Below, one piece after another: positions 23,135 to 32,345 of a stretch of DNA of 64,000 bases (within the stretch, counting starts at the first letter, position 1; every line of letters begins with the position of its first letter). The notes beneath the pieces were generated by a model, which saw only the letters and a list, made by a program, of their open reading frames with translations, was not told where the DNA came from and did not search any database. This DNA is from an uncultured Bacilli bacterium (GTDB lineage Bacteria; Bacillota_I; Bacilli_A; RF39; UBA660). The DNA lies in assembly GCA_934167695.1 (NCBI GenBank), contig CAKPLP010000002.1:1-64000 (forward strand), in the 5' to 3' direction. Position numbers and translations under genes: made by a program.

Positions 23135-23311
23135 TTAATAATTCCACTAAATTAAGAGATATTTTTAATTTTGCTATAAATAGATATAAAGAATACTTGT
23201 CCTAAGTTATATAATTATTGCATATATAAAAAAATCCTTTAATATAGAATTAGATGTATTAAAATTAATATACCCAATATGCGAATAGGTAACAAATAGA
23301 TTGGAGATAAT

Positions 23312-23752
23312 ATGTTGAAATATGATTTATTAAATGCAACTAATAACGATATTGATTATATAAAAAAGTCTAAATTATACAGTATATTTAAATACGCACA
23401 TGATTTACCAAAAGATGAAATACTAAAAATCAATAACTATGTAGAAAAAAGTATACCCATTGAAATATCAAACTATAAAATTATTATATGTAATAATAAA
23501 AGAATAGGTTGCTTATTAGTTACAAAAAGAGATGATAAAGTTCTTTTAGATGAAATATACTTGGAAGAAGAATATAGAAATAGAGGAATAGGTACCGATA
23601 TTATTAAAAATATTTTAGAGACTAACTCTAATGTATATCTATGGGTATATAAAGAAAATATTAAAGCAATAGCTTTATATAAAAAACTAAAGTTTAAAGT
23701 AATAGATGAAACTAAAACTAGATATTATATGGAATATAGTATTATACATTAA
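23312..23752 (+). CDS. GNAT family N-acetyltransferase
   Basis: The 146-residue protein has the GNAT core. VLLDEIYLEEEYRNRGIGTDIIKNIL includes the acetyl-CoA loop RNRGIGT (around residue 92), followed by VYLWVYKENIKAIALYKKLKFKVI, the usual beta5-alpha4 region. It transfers an acetyl group to an amine of unknown identity. GGAGATAAT precedes the ATG. It stands alone in the worn accessory patch and looks intact. Confidence 0.85.
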   Translation: MLKYDLLNATNNDIDYIKKSKLYSIFKYAHDLPKDEILKINNYVEKSIPIEISNYKIIICNNKRIGCLLVTKRDDKVLLDEIYLEEEYRNRGIGTDIIKNILETNSNVYLWVYKENIKAIALYKKLKFKVIDETKTRYYMEYSIIH

Positions 23753-23818
23753 AATTCAACTAGTCATAACATGAGAATAATAAAAGAGTTTAAAGTATAG
23801 GAAAATAATGATTATATT

Positions 23819-23845
23819 GTATGTATTGTATTGTATTGTATTGTA
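23819..23845 (+). repeat. TGTAT pentanucleotide tandem repeat
   Basis: TGTA, then four TGTAT units and TGTA, immediately before the AGGTGA ribosome site of the frameshifted membrane gene. A five-base unit is a possible slippage site. Here it sits in the leader, so length changes would alter spacing, not frame. Confidence 0.6.
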
Positions 23846-23855
23846 GGTGAAAAAA

Positions 23856-24310
23856 ATGAATATGAACTCAGTTTTTAATATTTTTTCTTATATTATATCT
23901 ATTGCAGGAATATTAAGTATTGCAATAAGTATATTTCTAAGAAAAAAATCAACAAACTTAATAAAAAAATGTACATCAAGCTGTAAAGAAGTTTTAACAA
24001 CAATCGTTGAAAGAGAAAAGGAATATTCTAACAGTAGTAATGATTATCAAAAAATAAAAGGCTATTTTCCAGTATATGAATTTGAGGTAAATGAAAAAAA
24101 TATTCAATAAGTGATACCACAGGAACAACAAGACCAGAAGATATTAGAATAGGAACAGTTATAGAAATAAAATACAATCCTCAAAATCCAGAAGAATTTT
24201 ACAAAAAAGAATATTATTTCTCCAAAGCATGGTTAATATTTTTAATAGTAGGTATTATATGTATAATAGAAGCAGTAGTAGTAATTTTTATAAAAGCAGT
24301 ATTTAATTAA
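23856..24310 (+). pseudogene. DUF3592-like membrane protein gene, frameshifted in an A tract
   Basis: The first part (from ATG 23856, after AGGTGA) encodes a transmembrane helix and KIKGYFPVYEFEVNEKNIQ, stopping at 24108-24110. The next frame continues without a gap: SISDTTGTTRPEDIRIGTV, EIKYNPQNPEEFY, a second helix (WLIFLIVGIICIIEAVVVIF) and TAA at 24308-24310. This is the DUF3592 layout of helix, PVYEF.v.G, YNP..P, helix. One extra A in the A7 run at 24094-24100 would restore one frame, reading EKKYSISDTTG. It is a recent indel, a slippage switch or a sequencing error. Confidence 0.7.
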
Positions 24311-24341
24311 AATAATTTAACAATAAGAAGGAAAAATAGAT

Positions 24342-25172
24342 ATGGAAAGATATTTAGAAACAAATTATATTATTGAAGCATTAAATTTTTATAAAGTAGA
24401 AAATAAAGATGAAATTTTAAATATATTAGAAGAAATACATGATGATAATAACTTAAATAAGTTAATAAAAAAGTATTATGATATACTTTTTATAAATAAA
24501 TCAGACGAATATAAGAAAATAAAAAAATATGATGTAGATTCTAGTATTTCTAATAAATATAATAAAATAATACTGTTAACAGGATATTATCTTCATTTGC
24601 AAAATATTAATAAAAGAAATTATGATTTAATCCAAGTTAATAAACAAATAAACATAATTAGTAATTTACTAAATGAAAAATATCTATTATTTGATAGTCT
24701 TCAATGGTGTTCAAGATTTATAAGAGGAAATCTTTTTGAACTAGGAGCCCTTCAATATGAAATAATGTATAATAATCCTCTAGAATCAAATAAATATAGA
24801 ATGAATAGTTTTATAAAAATTCATATTCCTCAAAGTGATAATCTAAATATAAAAGAAGTGGAAAAGTCATTAAATAATGTAGAAGAATATCTAAAAGAAC
24901 ACTTTAAAAATATAAATACTACTAATGTAATATATTACACAGAAAGTTGGCTTCTATCACCAGAACTTCCAAATTTATTAAATAGTACCAGTAATATATT
25001 AAAATTTCAAAAATACTTTAACATAATAGAAATAAAGGAAAATAAAGAAGACTTTGAAAAATTCGTTATAAATAACTCTAAAAGAAGAAATACTACCTTA
25101 CAAAGAAATTTACTAGACTATTTAAATAATAATAAAATATTACACATAGGAATAGGCATTCTAAAAAAGTAA
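24342..25172 (+). CDS. Acyltransferase-domain protein (GNAT-like C-terminal family)
   Basis: The 276-residue protein matches the domain pair often annotated as acyltransferase domain-containing: an N-terminal helical region, then RFIRGNLFELGALQYEIMYN, IKIHIPQSDNLN, a segment with ESWLLSPELPNLLNSTSNIL, and KFQKYFNI near the end. The substrate is unknown. AAGAAGGAAAAATAG precedes the ATG. It ends before a hairpin terminator shared in position with the marR promoter. The family call rests on remembered block order. Confidence 0.65.
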   Translation: MERYLETNYIIEALNFYKVENKDEILNILEEIHDDNNLNKLIKKYYDILFINKSDEYKKIKKYDVDSSISNKYNKIILLTGYYLHLQNINKRNYDLIQVNKQINIISNLLNEKYLLFDSLQWCSRFIRGNLFELGALQYEIMYNNPLESNKYRMNSFIKIHIPQSDNLNIKEVEKSLNNVEEYLKEHFKNINTTNVIYYTESWLLSPELPNLLNSTSNILKFQKYFNIIEIKENKEDFEKFVINNSKRRNTTLQRNLLDYLNNNKILHIGIGILKK

Positions 25173-25205
25173 ACATAAATTTGTATTAACATATTAATAT
25201 TAATG

Positions 25206-25232
25206 AAAGCAGTTGACTATTTAACTGCTTTT
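25206..25232 (+). terminator. Terminator whose loop carries the marR -35
   Basis: AAAGCAGTT (25206-25214) pairs with AACTGCTTT (25223-25231), followed by TATTATAT. TTGACT of the next promoter starts in its stem and runs into the loop. Confidence 0.7.
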
Positions 25233-25242
25233 ATTATATAAT
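25213..25242 (+). promoter_or_regulatory. marR-ABC operon promoter
   Basis: TTGACT (25213-25218), 18 bases, TATAAT (25237-25242). Transcription would start near 25249, inside the operator. Confidence 0.6.
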
Positions 25243-25245
25243 CGT

Positions 25246-25267
25246 TTTTGTTAGTTGCCTAACAAAA
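25246..25267 (+). promoter_or_regulatory. MarR operator
   Basis: TTTTGTTAG (25246-25254), TTGC, CTAACAAAA (25259-25267): a perfect 9-bp inverted repeat across the expected start site, 17 bases before the marR ATG. The layout implies autorepression. Confidence 0.7.
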
Positions 25268-25283
25268 TGGTGGTGAATGTAAA

Positions 25284-25727
25284 ATGAATAAAAGATCTAT
25301 TTTATCAGAAGTAAAAGAAATAGATATGTTAATTATCAGAAAGACGATGCAAGAAGCAAAAAATAATAACATACCAACAATAACACCAATACAATGTAGA
25401 ATAATAGAATATTTAATACAACATCAAGGTGAACAAGTACTTCAAAGAGACTTAGAAAAGTTTCTGAAACTAAGAAGATCTACCATTTCTGGCGTATTAC
25501 AAACAATGGAAAAAAATAAGATCATTGAAAAAAAGAATGTAAAAGAAGATGCTAGATCAAAAGAAATAATATTTTCACCAGTTGCACAAGAAAAACACGA
25601 AAAAATAAAAGAAAAATTAAATAAATTTGAAGAAATAATAAGAAAAGATATATCAGATGATGATTTAAATATCTTTTTTAAGGTGACTGAACAAATAAAA
25701 AATAATTTACAAGGAGGGAATAATTAA
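25284..25727 (+). CDS. MarR family transcriptional regulator
   Basis: The 147-residue winged-helix protein carries helix-turn-helix and wing around QVLQRDLEKFLKLRRSTISGVLQTMEKNKIIEKKNVKEDARSKEI (residues ~52-97). It should bind the palindrome over its own promoter and release it on binding a ligand. GGTGGTGAATGTAAA precedes the ATG. The stop overlaps the start of the first ABC subunit (TAATGA), so regulator and exporter are one operon, a common arrangement for drug or toxic-compound exporters. Confidence 0.93.
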   Translation: MNKRSILSEVKEIDMLIIRKTMQEAKNNNIPTITPIQCRIIEYLIQHQGEQVLQRDLEKFLKLRRSTISGVLQTMEKNKIIEKKNVKEDARSKEIIFSPVAQEKHEKIKEKLNKFEEIIRKDISDDDLNIFFKVTEQIKNNLQGGNN

Positions 25728-27478
25728 TGATAAAATTATTTAAGAATTTTACTAAAAAAGATATAGGTTTAATTCTTACATGTATACTTTTAATAATATT
25801 TCAAGTTTGGTTAGACTTAAAATTACCAGATTACATGTCTGAAATAACTGTATTAGTTCAAACTGATGGTAGTAGTGTAAGAGATGTTTTAACACAAGGA
25901 AGTTATATGTTAGCCTGTGCTGGAGGAAGTTTAATATCTGCATTCTTTGTTTGCTATCTAGCATCATTAATATCAGCAACATTTTCCAAAAATATCAGAA
26001 AAAAACTTTTTGAAAAAGTAGAAAGTTTTGGTATGGAAGAAATAAAATTATTTTCAACAAGTAGTTTAATTACAAGAACAACTAATGATATTACAAACAT
26101 CCAAATGTTTATATCTATGGGCTTACAAATGATGATTAAAGCTCCTATTACAGCTGTTTGGGCTATCTTGAAAATACTTAATAAAAGTTGGCAATGGAGT
26201 GTATTAACTTTAATTGCTGTTATTATCTTACTTATGACTGTAGCAACTATAATTTTAATAGTTTTACCTAAATTTAAAGTAGTTCAAAAATTAATTGATA
26301 ATATAAATAATTTAACAAGAGAAAATTTAACTGGAATAAGAGTAATTAGAGCATTTAATGCTGAAAAGTATCAAGAAGATAAATTTGAAGAGGGAAATAC
26401 AAAGCTTACTAACACTCAATTATTTAACCAAAAAATGCTTTCTATTATGTCCCCAATCATGTATTTAATAATGAATTTATTAACATTAGGAATCTACTTT
26501 ATAGGAGCAACTTTAATAAGTAATTCTCTTTTAGCAGATAAAATAAGTTTATTTAGTGACATGGTAGTATTTTCATCATACGCAATGCAAGTTATTATGG
26601 CCTTTTTAATGCTTGCTATGATCTTTATAATGTATCCTAGAGCAGCTGTTTCAGCAGACAGAATCAATGAAGTCTTAAATACAAAGATAAAAGTAGAAGA
26701 TGGAACAATATCTAAAGAAAATGATGTAAAAGGAAAAGTTGAATTTAAAAATGTTTCATTTAAATATCCCGATTCCGATGAATATATCTTAAAAGATGTA
26801 TCATTCACTGCAAATAAAGGTGAAACGGTTGCCTTTATTGGTTCAACAGGTTCAGGAAAAAGTACATTAATAAATTTAGTACCTAGATTTTATGATGCTA
26901 CAGATGGTGAAATTTTAATAGATGATATAAATATTAAAGATTATACGTTAGAAACATTGCATAGTAAATTAGGATACGTACCACAAAGAGCTGTAATGTT
27001 TAATGATAGTATTAACTATAACGTCAGCTATGGTTCTAAAAAAATTACAGATAAAAAAATAAAAGAAGCCATTAAAGTAGCTCAAGCAGAGGAATTTGTT
27101 TCAAAAATGCCAGATAAATATGAACATAATATTGCTCAAGGTGGAACAAATGTGTCCGGCGGCCAAAAACAAAGATTAGCTATTGCTAGAGCGATTGCTA
27201 AAGATCCTGAAATATATATATTTGATGATTCTTTTAGTGCCCTAGATTATAAAACAGACTATTTATTAAGAACTGAATTAAAGAAATATACTAAAACAGC
27301 AACAAGTCTAATCGTTGCCCAAAGAATAGGAACTATTATGAATGCTGATAAAATAATAGTTCTAGACGAAGGAAATGTTGTTGGTATTGGTACACATAAA
27401 GAATTATTAAAAAATTGCCCAGTTTATAAAGAAATAGCATACTCACAACTTTCAAAGGAGGAGTTAGAAAATGAATAA
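25727..27478 (+). CDS. ABC exporter subunit (permease-ATPase half-transporter), degenerate catalytic Glu
   Basis: The 583-residue protein has an N-terminal six-helix exporter domain (~1-310) and an ATPase domain with Walker A GSTGSGKST, the signature VSGGQKQRLAIARAIA, and Walker B YIFDDSFSALD. The residue after the Walker B Asp is Asp rather than the catalytic Glu, typical of the weak-site member of heterodimeric exporters such as TM287/288 or BmrCD. It overlaps the next gene by eight bases. Together they should export a small molecule whose presence is sensed by the MarR protein; the substrate is not known. Confidence 0.93.
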   Translation: MIKLFKNFTKKDIGLILTCILLIIFQVWLDLKLPDYMSEITVLVQTDGSSVRDVLTQGSYMLACAGGSLISAFFVCYLASLISATFSKNIRKKLFEKVESFGMEEIKLFSTSSLITRTTNDITNIQMFISMGLQMMIKAPITAVWAILKILNKSWQWSVLTLIAVIILLMTVATIILIVLPKFKVVQKLIDNINNLTRENLTGIRVIRAFNAEKYQEDKFEEGNTKLTNTQLFNQKMLSIMSPIMYLIMNLLTLGIYFIGATLISNSLLADKISLFSDMVVFSSYAMQVIMAFLMLAMIFIMYPRAAVSADRINEVLNTKIKVEDGTISKENDVKGKVEFKNVSFKYPDSDEYILKDVSFTANKGETVAFIGSTGSGKSTLINLVPRFYDATDGEILIDDINIKDYTLETLHSKLGYVPQRAVMFNDSINYNVSYGSKKITDKKIKEAIKVAQAEEFVSKMPDKYEHNIAQGGTNVSGGQKQRLAIARAIAKDPEIYIFDDSFSALDYKTDYLLRTELKKYTKTATSLIVAQRIGTIMNADKIIVLDEGNVVGIGTHKELLKNCPVYKEIAYSQLSKEELENE

Positions 27479-29837
27479 TGAAGATCAAAACAAAAATCAA
27501 AAGCGAAATATGATGCATGGTCCAAGAACTTCAGAAAAGCCAAAAGACTTGAAAAAAGCAATTAGTAAAATGATCCAATATCTTCATAATTTTATTCCCC
27601 TAATAATAATAGCTTTAATATTAGCATCATTAAGTTCAGTATTTTCAATTATAGGTCCTAATAAACTAAGTGATTTAACAGATGAAATATCAAAAGGTTT
27701 AATCATCAATCAAAAAAACTTAAAATTAATAACCAATGATATTACAAGTGATTTAACTGAAAAAAATATTCAAGAAAAAACTACAAATATTTTAGACTTT
27801 AAAATGGATGAAAATCTATTAGCAAATATCTTAAAAAATCCAGATATTAGTAATGAAGATAAGAAAACTTTCCAAGAAGTCTTAAAAAAAATAAGTAGTG
27901 ATAAAAATAACACTTTAAACTACATAAATTCATTACCAGATAGTATAAAAAATGAACTATTTCAAGATAGTACATATAAAAATGTAAAAATAACTAAAGA
28001 AGATAAAATAAAATACTTAAACACAATTAATAATATTGATCCTAAAAAAATGGATACTTCATTTATAAATAGTATTCCAGAAAGTATTCAAAAAATATTA
28101 TTACCAACATCAACTATAAAAAATACTAAAATCTCAACTAGTGATAAAGTAGCATTTTTAAAAACAATGGGTACTATAAAAGACAATAAAAATACTAAAA
28201 AAGTATATAAAAGTCTTGATAAATTACCTCAAAATATTAAAAAATTAATAAATCCAAAAATGAACTTTAAGACTATTAATAGTATTGCTTTATTCTTATT
28301 AATACTATATTTAATTAGTGCCTTATTTAACTTTATTCAAAGTTTTATTATGGCAAGTGTTTCAAATAATTTTGCTAAATCTCTTAGAAGTAAAATTTCT
28401 AAAAAAATAAATAATTTACCATTAAAATATTTCGATCATAATAGCTATGGAGATATTTTATCAAGAGTAACTAATGATGTAGATACAATAGGTGTTTCGA
28501 TGTATCAAAGTTTAGGTTCATTAATTGGAGCAATCACTTTATTTATTGGTTCAATAATCATGATGTTTATAACAAATTGGATTATGGCCTTAACAGCAAT
28601 TATTTCATCATTAATAGGATTTGTTTTAATGTTCTTAATCTTAGGAAAATCCCAAAAATATTTTGCAGCACGTCAAGTAGAGTTAGGAAAATTAAATGGA
28701 CATATAGAAGAAATTTATTCATCACATAATGTTGTAAAAGCCTATAATGGAGAAAAAGATGCATCTAAAAAGTTTGATGAATTAAATGAAAGTGTATATA
28801 ATTGTAATAGAAAAAGTCAATTTTTATCAGGCCTTATGCCTCCACTAATGTCCTTTATTGGAAACTTTAGTTATGTTGCAGTTTGTATCGTAGGAGCATC
28901 CCTTGTAATAAATGGTAAAATTACATTTGGTATAATAGTAGCATTTATATTATATGTTAGATTATTTACTAGTCCTCTTTCTCAAATCGCTCAAGGATTA
29001 TCACAACTTCAAACAACCGCAGCAGCAAGTGAAAGAGTATTTGAAATGTTAGAAGAGAAAGAAATGGAAGACGAAAGTTATATTAAGAAAACTCTTACTA
29101 ACGAAGAGGCAAAGGGAAATATAGAATTTTCTCATGTAAAATTTGGTTATGATGATGAAAAAGTAATAATTAAAGATTTTAATTGTAAAGTAAAAAAAGG
29201 TCAAAAAGTAGCTATCGTAGGACCAACCGGAGCAGGTAAAACAACTATGGTAAACTTATTAATGAAATTCTATAATATTAATTCAGGAGATATAAAAATA
29301 GATGGTATATCAATTAATGAATTAACAAGGGACAATATTCACAAGTTATTCGTTATGGTTTTACAAGATACTTGGTTATTTAATGGTACTATTAGAGATA
29401 ACATTAAATATAATAAAGAAAATGTCAGCGATGAAGAAATTTGGAATGCCTTAGAAACAGTAGGAGTAGATCACTTTGTTAAAACTTTGCCAAATGGTCT
29501 AGACTATGTACTAAATGATAATGATTCCATATCCGCCGGTCAAAAACAATTACTTACAATAGCACGAGGAATGATAGAAGATTCAACTTTCTTAATACTA
29601 GATGAAGCAACTTCATCAGTAGATACTAGAACAGAAGAATTAGTACAAAAAGCAATGGATAAATTAACCGAAGGCAAAACATCATTTATAATAGCGCACC
29701 GCCTTTCAACTATAAAAAATGCTGACTTAATATTAGTAATGAAAGATGGTAATATTATAGAGCAAGGAACACATACAGAATTATTAAATAAAAAAGGCTT
29801 TTATGCCGACTTATATAATTCTCAATTTGAAGGTTAA
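27471..29837 (+). CDS. ABC exporter subunit with a large extracytoplasmic insertion
   Basis: The 788-residue half-transporter is about 200 residues longer than normal. The first helix (FIPLIIIALILASLSSVFSI) is followed by a polar segment of ~200 residues before the next helix (SIALFLLILYLISALFNFIQ), so the insertion should face outside. Inside it a unit recurs, for example INSLPDSIKNELF and INSIPESIQKILL, followed by KITKEDKIKYLNTI and KISTSDKVAFLKTM. The ATPase domain is complete: GPTGAGKTT, SAGQKQLLTIARG, and FLILDEATSSVD with the catalytic Glu. It is the consensus-site partner of the preceding subunit. Confidence 0.93.
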   Translation: MNNEDQNKNQKRNMMHGPRTSEKPKDLKKAISKMIQYLHNFIPLIIIALILASLSSVFSIIGPNKLSDLTDEISKGLIINQKNLKLITNDITSDLTEKNIQEKTTNILDFKMDENLLANILKNPDISNEDKKTFQEVLKKISSDKNNTLNYINSLPDSIKNELFQDSTYKNVKITKEDKIKYLNTINNIDPKKMDTSFINSIPESIQKILLPTSTIKNTKISTSDKVAFLKTMGTIKDNKNTKKVYKSLDKLPQNIKKLINPKMNFKTINSIALFLLILYLISALFNFIQSFIMASVSNNFAKSLRSKISKKINNLPLKYFDHNSYGDILSRVTNDVDTIGVSMYQSLGSLIGAITLFIGSIIMMFITNWIMALTAIISSLIGFVLMFLILGKSQKYFAARQVELGKLNGHIEEIYSSHNVVKAYNGEKDASKKFDELNESVYNCNRKSQFLSGLMPPLMSFIGNFSYVAVCIVGASLVINGKITFGIIVAFILYVRLFTSPLSQIAQGLSQLQTTAAASERVFEMLEEKEMEDESYIKKTLTNEEAKGNIEFSHVKFGYDDEKVIIKDFNCKVKKGQKVAIVGPTGAGKTTMVNLLMKFYNINSGDIKIDGISINELTRDNIHKLFVMVLQDTWLFNGTIRDNIKYNKENVSDEEIWNALETVGVDHFVKTLPNGLDYVLNDNDSISAGQKQLLTIARGMIEDSTFLILDEATSSVDTRTEELVQKAMDKLTEGKTSFIIAHRLSTIKNADLILVMKDGNIIEQGTHTELLNKKGFYADLYNSQFEG

Positions 29838-29838
29838 T

Positions 29839-30579
29839 CTATAACAAACAAATACTAATATACATAAAGATAAGTCCTACGATAGTAGAAATAAGACTTA
29901 TCTTTTTTCTATTATACGATAATGACTCAGGGAAAAGTTCATATAAACTAATATTACTCATAATACCAGCAATTAAACTAAGCATAATTCCTAATAAAAA
30001 GTTATTAATATAGTTTTTTAAAAATAAAAAAGCTAAAACAGCACCAAAAGGTTCAGATAATGCCGCAACAACTGTATATAAAATAGCTTTAAATTTACTT
30101 TTTGTAGAATAATATATTGGAACAGCAATACTAATGCCTTCAGGAATATTATGTAATAAGATAGCAAGTGCTAAACTAAAGCCTAATCTAATATCAACAC
30201 TAGCAGTAAGAAATGTAATGATACCTTCTGGTAAATTATGAATAATAATAGCAAGCATTGAACTAATACCAACTTCATAAAGTTTATCATCACTATATTC
30301 TAATTTTTTATTAATAAAAGTAGATAAAATAATACCAATCGTAAAGAAAATAAGAATAAACAAAATAGAAGGAATATATTTATATTCACTGATAAAGTAA
30401 TTATATGCCTCCGGTATCAAATCAAAAAAACTAGCACTAAGCATAACTCCACTAGCAAATCCCAAAGAACTAATAATAATCTTTTCCTTATCTTTAAATT
30501 TAAAAAGTATTGGAATAATACCAAGTATAGTAGCACTACCTGCAATCGTAGTAAGAATAAAAGCATAATTTGTATTCAT
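29839..30579 (-). CDS. ZIP family metal transporter (ZupT-like)
   Basis: The 246-residue protein has about eight hydrophobic helices and the ZIP metal-site motifs HNLPEGIITF (helix 4) and HNIPEGISIAVP (helix 5). It imports zinc or related divalent metals. GGTGATAAA precedes the ATG on the minus strand. The gene is convergent with the ABC operon, whose stop is two bases away. The ABC terminator hairpin therefore lies inside the 3' coding part of this gene. Confidence 0.92.
   Translation of the reverse strand: MNTNYAFILTTIAGSATILGIIPILFKFKDKEKIIISSLGFASGVMLSASFFDLIPEAYNYFISEYKYIPSILFILIFFTIGIILSTFINKKLEYSDDKLYEVGISSMLAIIIHNLPEGIITFLTASVDIRLGFSLALAILLHNIPEGISIAVPIYYSTKSKFKAILYTVVAALSEPFGAVLAFLFLKNYINNFLLGIMLSLIAGIMSNISLYELFPESLSYNRKKISLISTIVGLIFMYISICLL
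29866..29911 (+). terminator. ABC operon terminator embedded in the ZIP coding region
   Basis: AAAGATAAGTC (29866-29876) pairs with GACTTATCTTT (29895-29905), an 11-bp stem with an inner CTAC/GTAG pair, followed by Ts on the plus strand. It begins 29 bases after the ABC stop. Confidence 0.7.
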
Positions 30580-30705
30580 TTTATCACCTAAATAATTATA
30601 TATTAATTACTATTTAAAAATACCTTTAAAATAATAATTAATAAAATACTAGTTTAAAAATAAATATAAATTTGTTATAATACTCCTGAAAAGAGAGGGT
30701 TAACT

Positions 30706-31323
30706 ATGAATTATGATTTATTAATGAACCAAGAAATATCATCTTTAACAGAACCTAAAACATTATTATTACACGCCTGTTGTGCTCCTTGTTCATCTGT
30801 GTGCCTTAAAAGATTAGGACAACATTTTAAAATAACTATTCTTTTTTATAATCCAAATATAACAGAGGAGGAAGAGTATTTAAAAAGACTAACCGAAATA
30901 AAAAGGTTCATAAAACAGTTAAAAGTAAAGTATGAAATAAATATTATAGAAGCAAAATATGATCCAGATACTTTTTTTAATTTGACTAAAGGAATGGAAA
31001 ATATACCTGAAAGAGGTAGTCGTTGTTACAAATGTTACAAATTAAGATTAAAAGAAACTTTAAAAATAGCCGAGGAAAATAATTTTGACTACTTCACGAC
31101 AACTTTAACACTTAGTCCTTACAAAAATACAAACTGGCTAAATGAAATAGGGGAGGATATCTCTAAATCATCACCAGTAAAATTCTTAAACTCAGATTTC
31201 AAAAAACATAATGGTTATAAAGAAAGTATAGAATTATCTAAAAAATACAATCTGTATCGTCAAAATTATTGTGGATGTATCTATTCTAAAAGAGCAAGTG
31301 ATATAAAAAAAGAAAGTGCCTAA
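30706..31323 (+). CDS. queH: Epoxyqueuosine reductase QueH
   Basis: The 205-residue protein has LLLHACCAPCSSVCLKRL near the N-terminus (adjacent Cys pair), FYNPNITEEEEY, then RGSRCYKCYKLRL, YFTTTLTLSPYKN and a C-terminal YCGCIYSK. These are the conserved cysteines and blocks of QueH (formerly DUF208). It reduces epoxyqueuosine to queuosine in tRNA using an iron-sulfur cluster, replacing QueG. AGAGAGGGTTAACT precedes the ATG. The last codons form a terminator hairpin with the downstream bases. Confidence 0.93.
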   Translation: MNYDLLMNQEISSLTEPKTLLLHACCAPCSSVCLKRLGQHFKITILFYNPNITEEEEYLKRLTEIKRFIKQLKVKYEINIIEAKYDPDTFFNLTKGMENIPERGSRCYKCYKLRLKETLKIAEENNFDYFTTTLTLSPYKNTNWLNEIGEDISKSSPVKFLNSDFKKHNGYKESIELSKKYNLYRQNYCGCIYSKRASDIKKESA

Positions 31324-31334
31324 GCACTTTTTTT
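31313..31334. terminator. Bidirectional terminator between queH and the arginase gene
   Basis: AAAGTGC (31313-31319) pairs with GCACTTT (31324-31330) with a CTAA loop. Ts follow on the plus strand, and a T-rich run follows on the minus strand (from the As at 31304-31315), so it can serve both convergent genes. Confidence 0.8.
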
Positions 31335-32241
31335 AATACTGTTTTTGTATTTGTTTAACATTTTTAGTTTTTTCAACCTTTTGAATAGTATTAGCTAAAA
31401 TATTTAAAGCAATTTGTTCCGTTTTTCTATCAACATCACGTAATGGATTTAATTCTACAATATCCATTGAAGAGACCATATCAATATGATTTAATACCTC
31501 ATCTAAAATTTGCATTGCTTCCTCTTCATTAATTCCATCAACTTCTGGAATAGATACTCCGGGAGCAACCTCTGGATCAATAACATCTAAATCGTAACTA
31601 ATATGAATAGACTTAACTCTATCTCCTGCAATTTTAAAAGCTTCATCCATTACAGCTTTAATGCCTTTCTTTTTCAAATCATCTGTTGTAAAAACTGTAA
31701 CACCAGAATACTTAACATTATCTTTTTCCCATGGATCAATACTTCTAGCTCCAACTATAACTGTTCTTCTAGGGTCAATCACACTACCATGATGAAATTT
31801 TCTAAGTTCATCACATTTATATCCTGTAATAGCGGCACATGGTAATCCATGAATATTACCACTTACAGTAGTTTCAAATGTATTATAATCAGTATGAGCA
31901 TCTATCCAAATCATTCCCATTTCTTCTTGAATAGAGCAATCAGCTAAAGCACTACTAACAGCAATAGAATGATCGCCTCCAATAGTTATAGGAAATAATC
32001 CTTTCTTAATTTGCTCAACCTCAATTTGATAAAGCTTAGTATTAAACTTATCAATCTCGTATTCATTTTTTCTTCTATCAGATAAATTTCTACTTTTAAT
32101 AATTTTTTCATCTTGCATTAGAGAAATCATTTCTCCTGTATATGTTTTTTTCATATCATTCATAAGTTGCCCCGGTCCAAATTTAGCTCCATCTATATGA
32201 ACGCCTAAATCGCTACCAGCACCTATTAAAACTGTCTTCAT
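31333..32241 (-). CDS. rocF: Arginase (ureohydrolase family)
   Basis: The ~302-residue protein carries the binuclear manganese site of ureohydrolases: ITIGGDHSIAV, WIDAHTDYNTFETTVSGNIHG and ISYDLDVIDPEVAPG. The early GSDLGVHIDGAKFGPGQL and late SMDIVELNPLRDVDRKTEQIA blocks fit arginase better than agmatinase. It hydrolyses arginine to ornithine and urea. The ATG at 32241 follows GGTGATATTT; the upstream GTG in frame is part of that site. No other arginine genes are nearby. Agmatinase or formiminoglutamase is a less likely alternative. Confidence 0.85.
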   Translation of the reverse strand: MKTVLIGAGSDLGVHIDGAKFGPGQLMNDMKKTYTGEMISLMQDEKIIKSRNLSDRRKNEYEIDKFNTKLYQIEVEQIKKGLFPITIGGDHSIAVSSALADCSIQEEMGMIWIDAHTDYNTFETTVSGNIHGLPCAAITGYKCDELRKFHHGSVIDPRRTVIVGARSIDPWEKDNVKYSGVTVFTTDDLKKKGIKAVMDEAFKIAGDRVKSIHISYDLDVIDPEVAPGVSIPEVDGINEEEAMQILDEVLNHIDMVSSMDIVELNPLRDVDRKTEQIALNILANTIQKVEKTKNVKQIQKQY

Positions 32242-32345
32242 AAATATCACCGTACTAATAATATCGTAAAATAATGTCTATCGCAACATCTTTTTCTTTA
32301 ATTTTACAAAAGTTTACGATATAATAGCCATAGGAGATGGGAATT

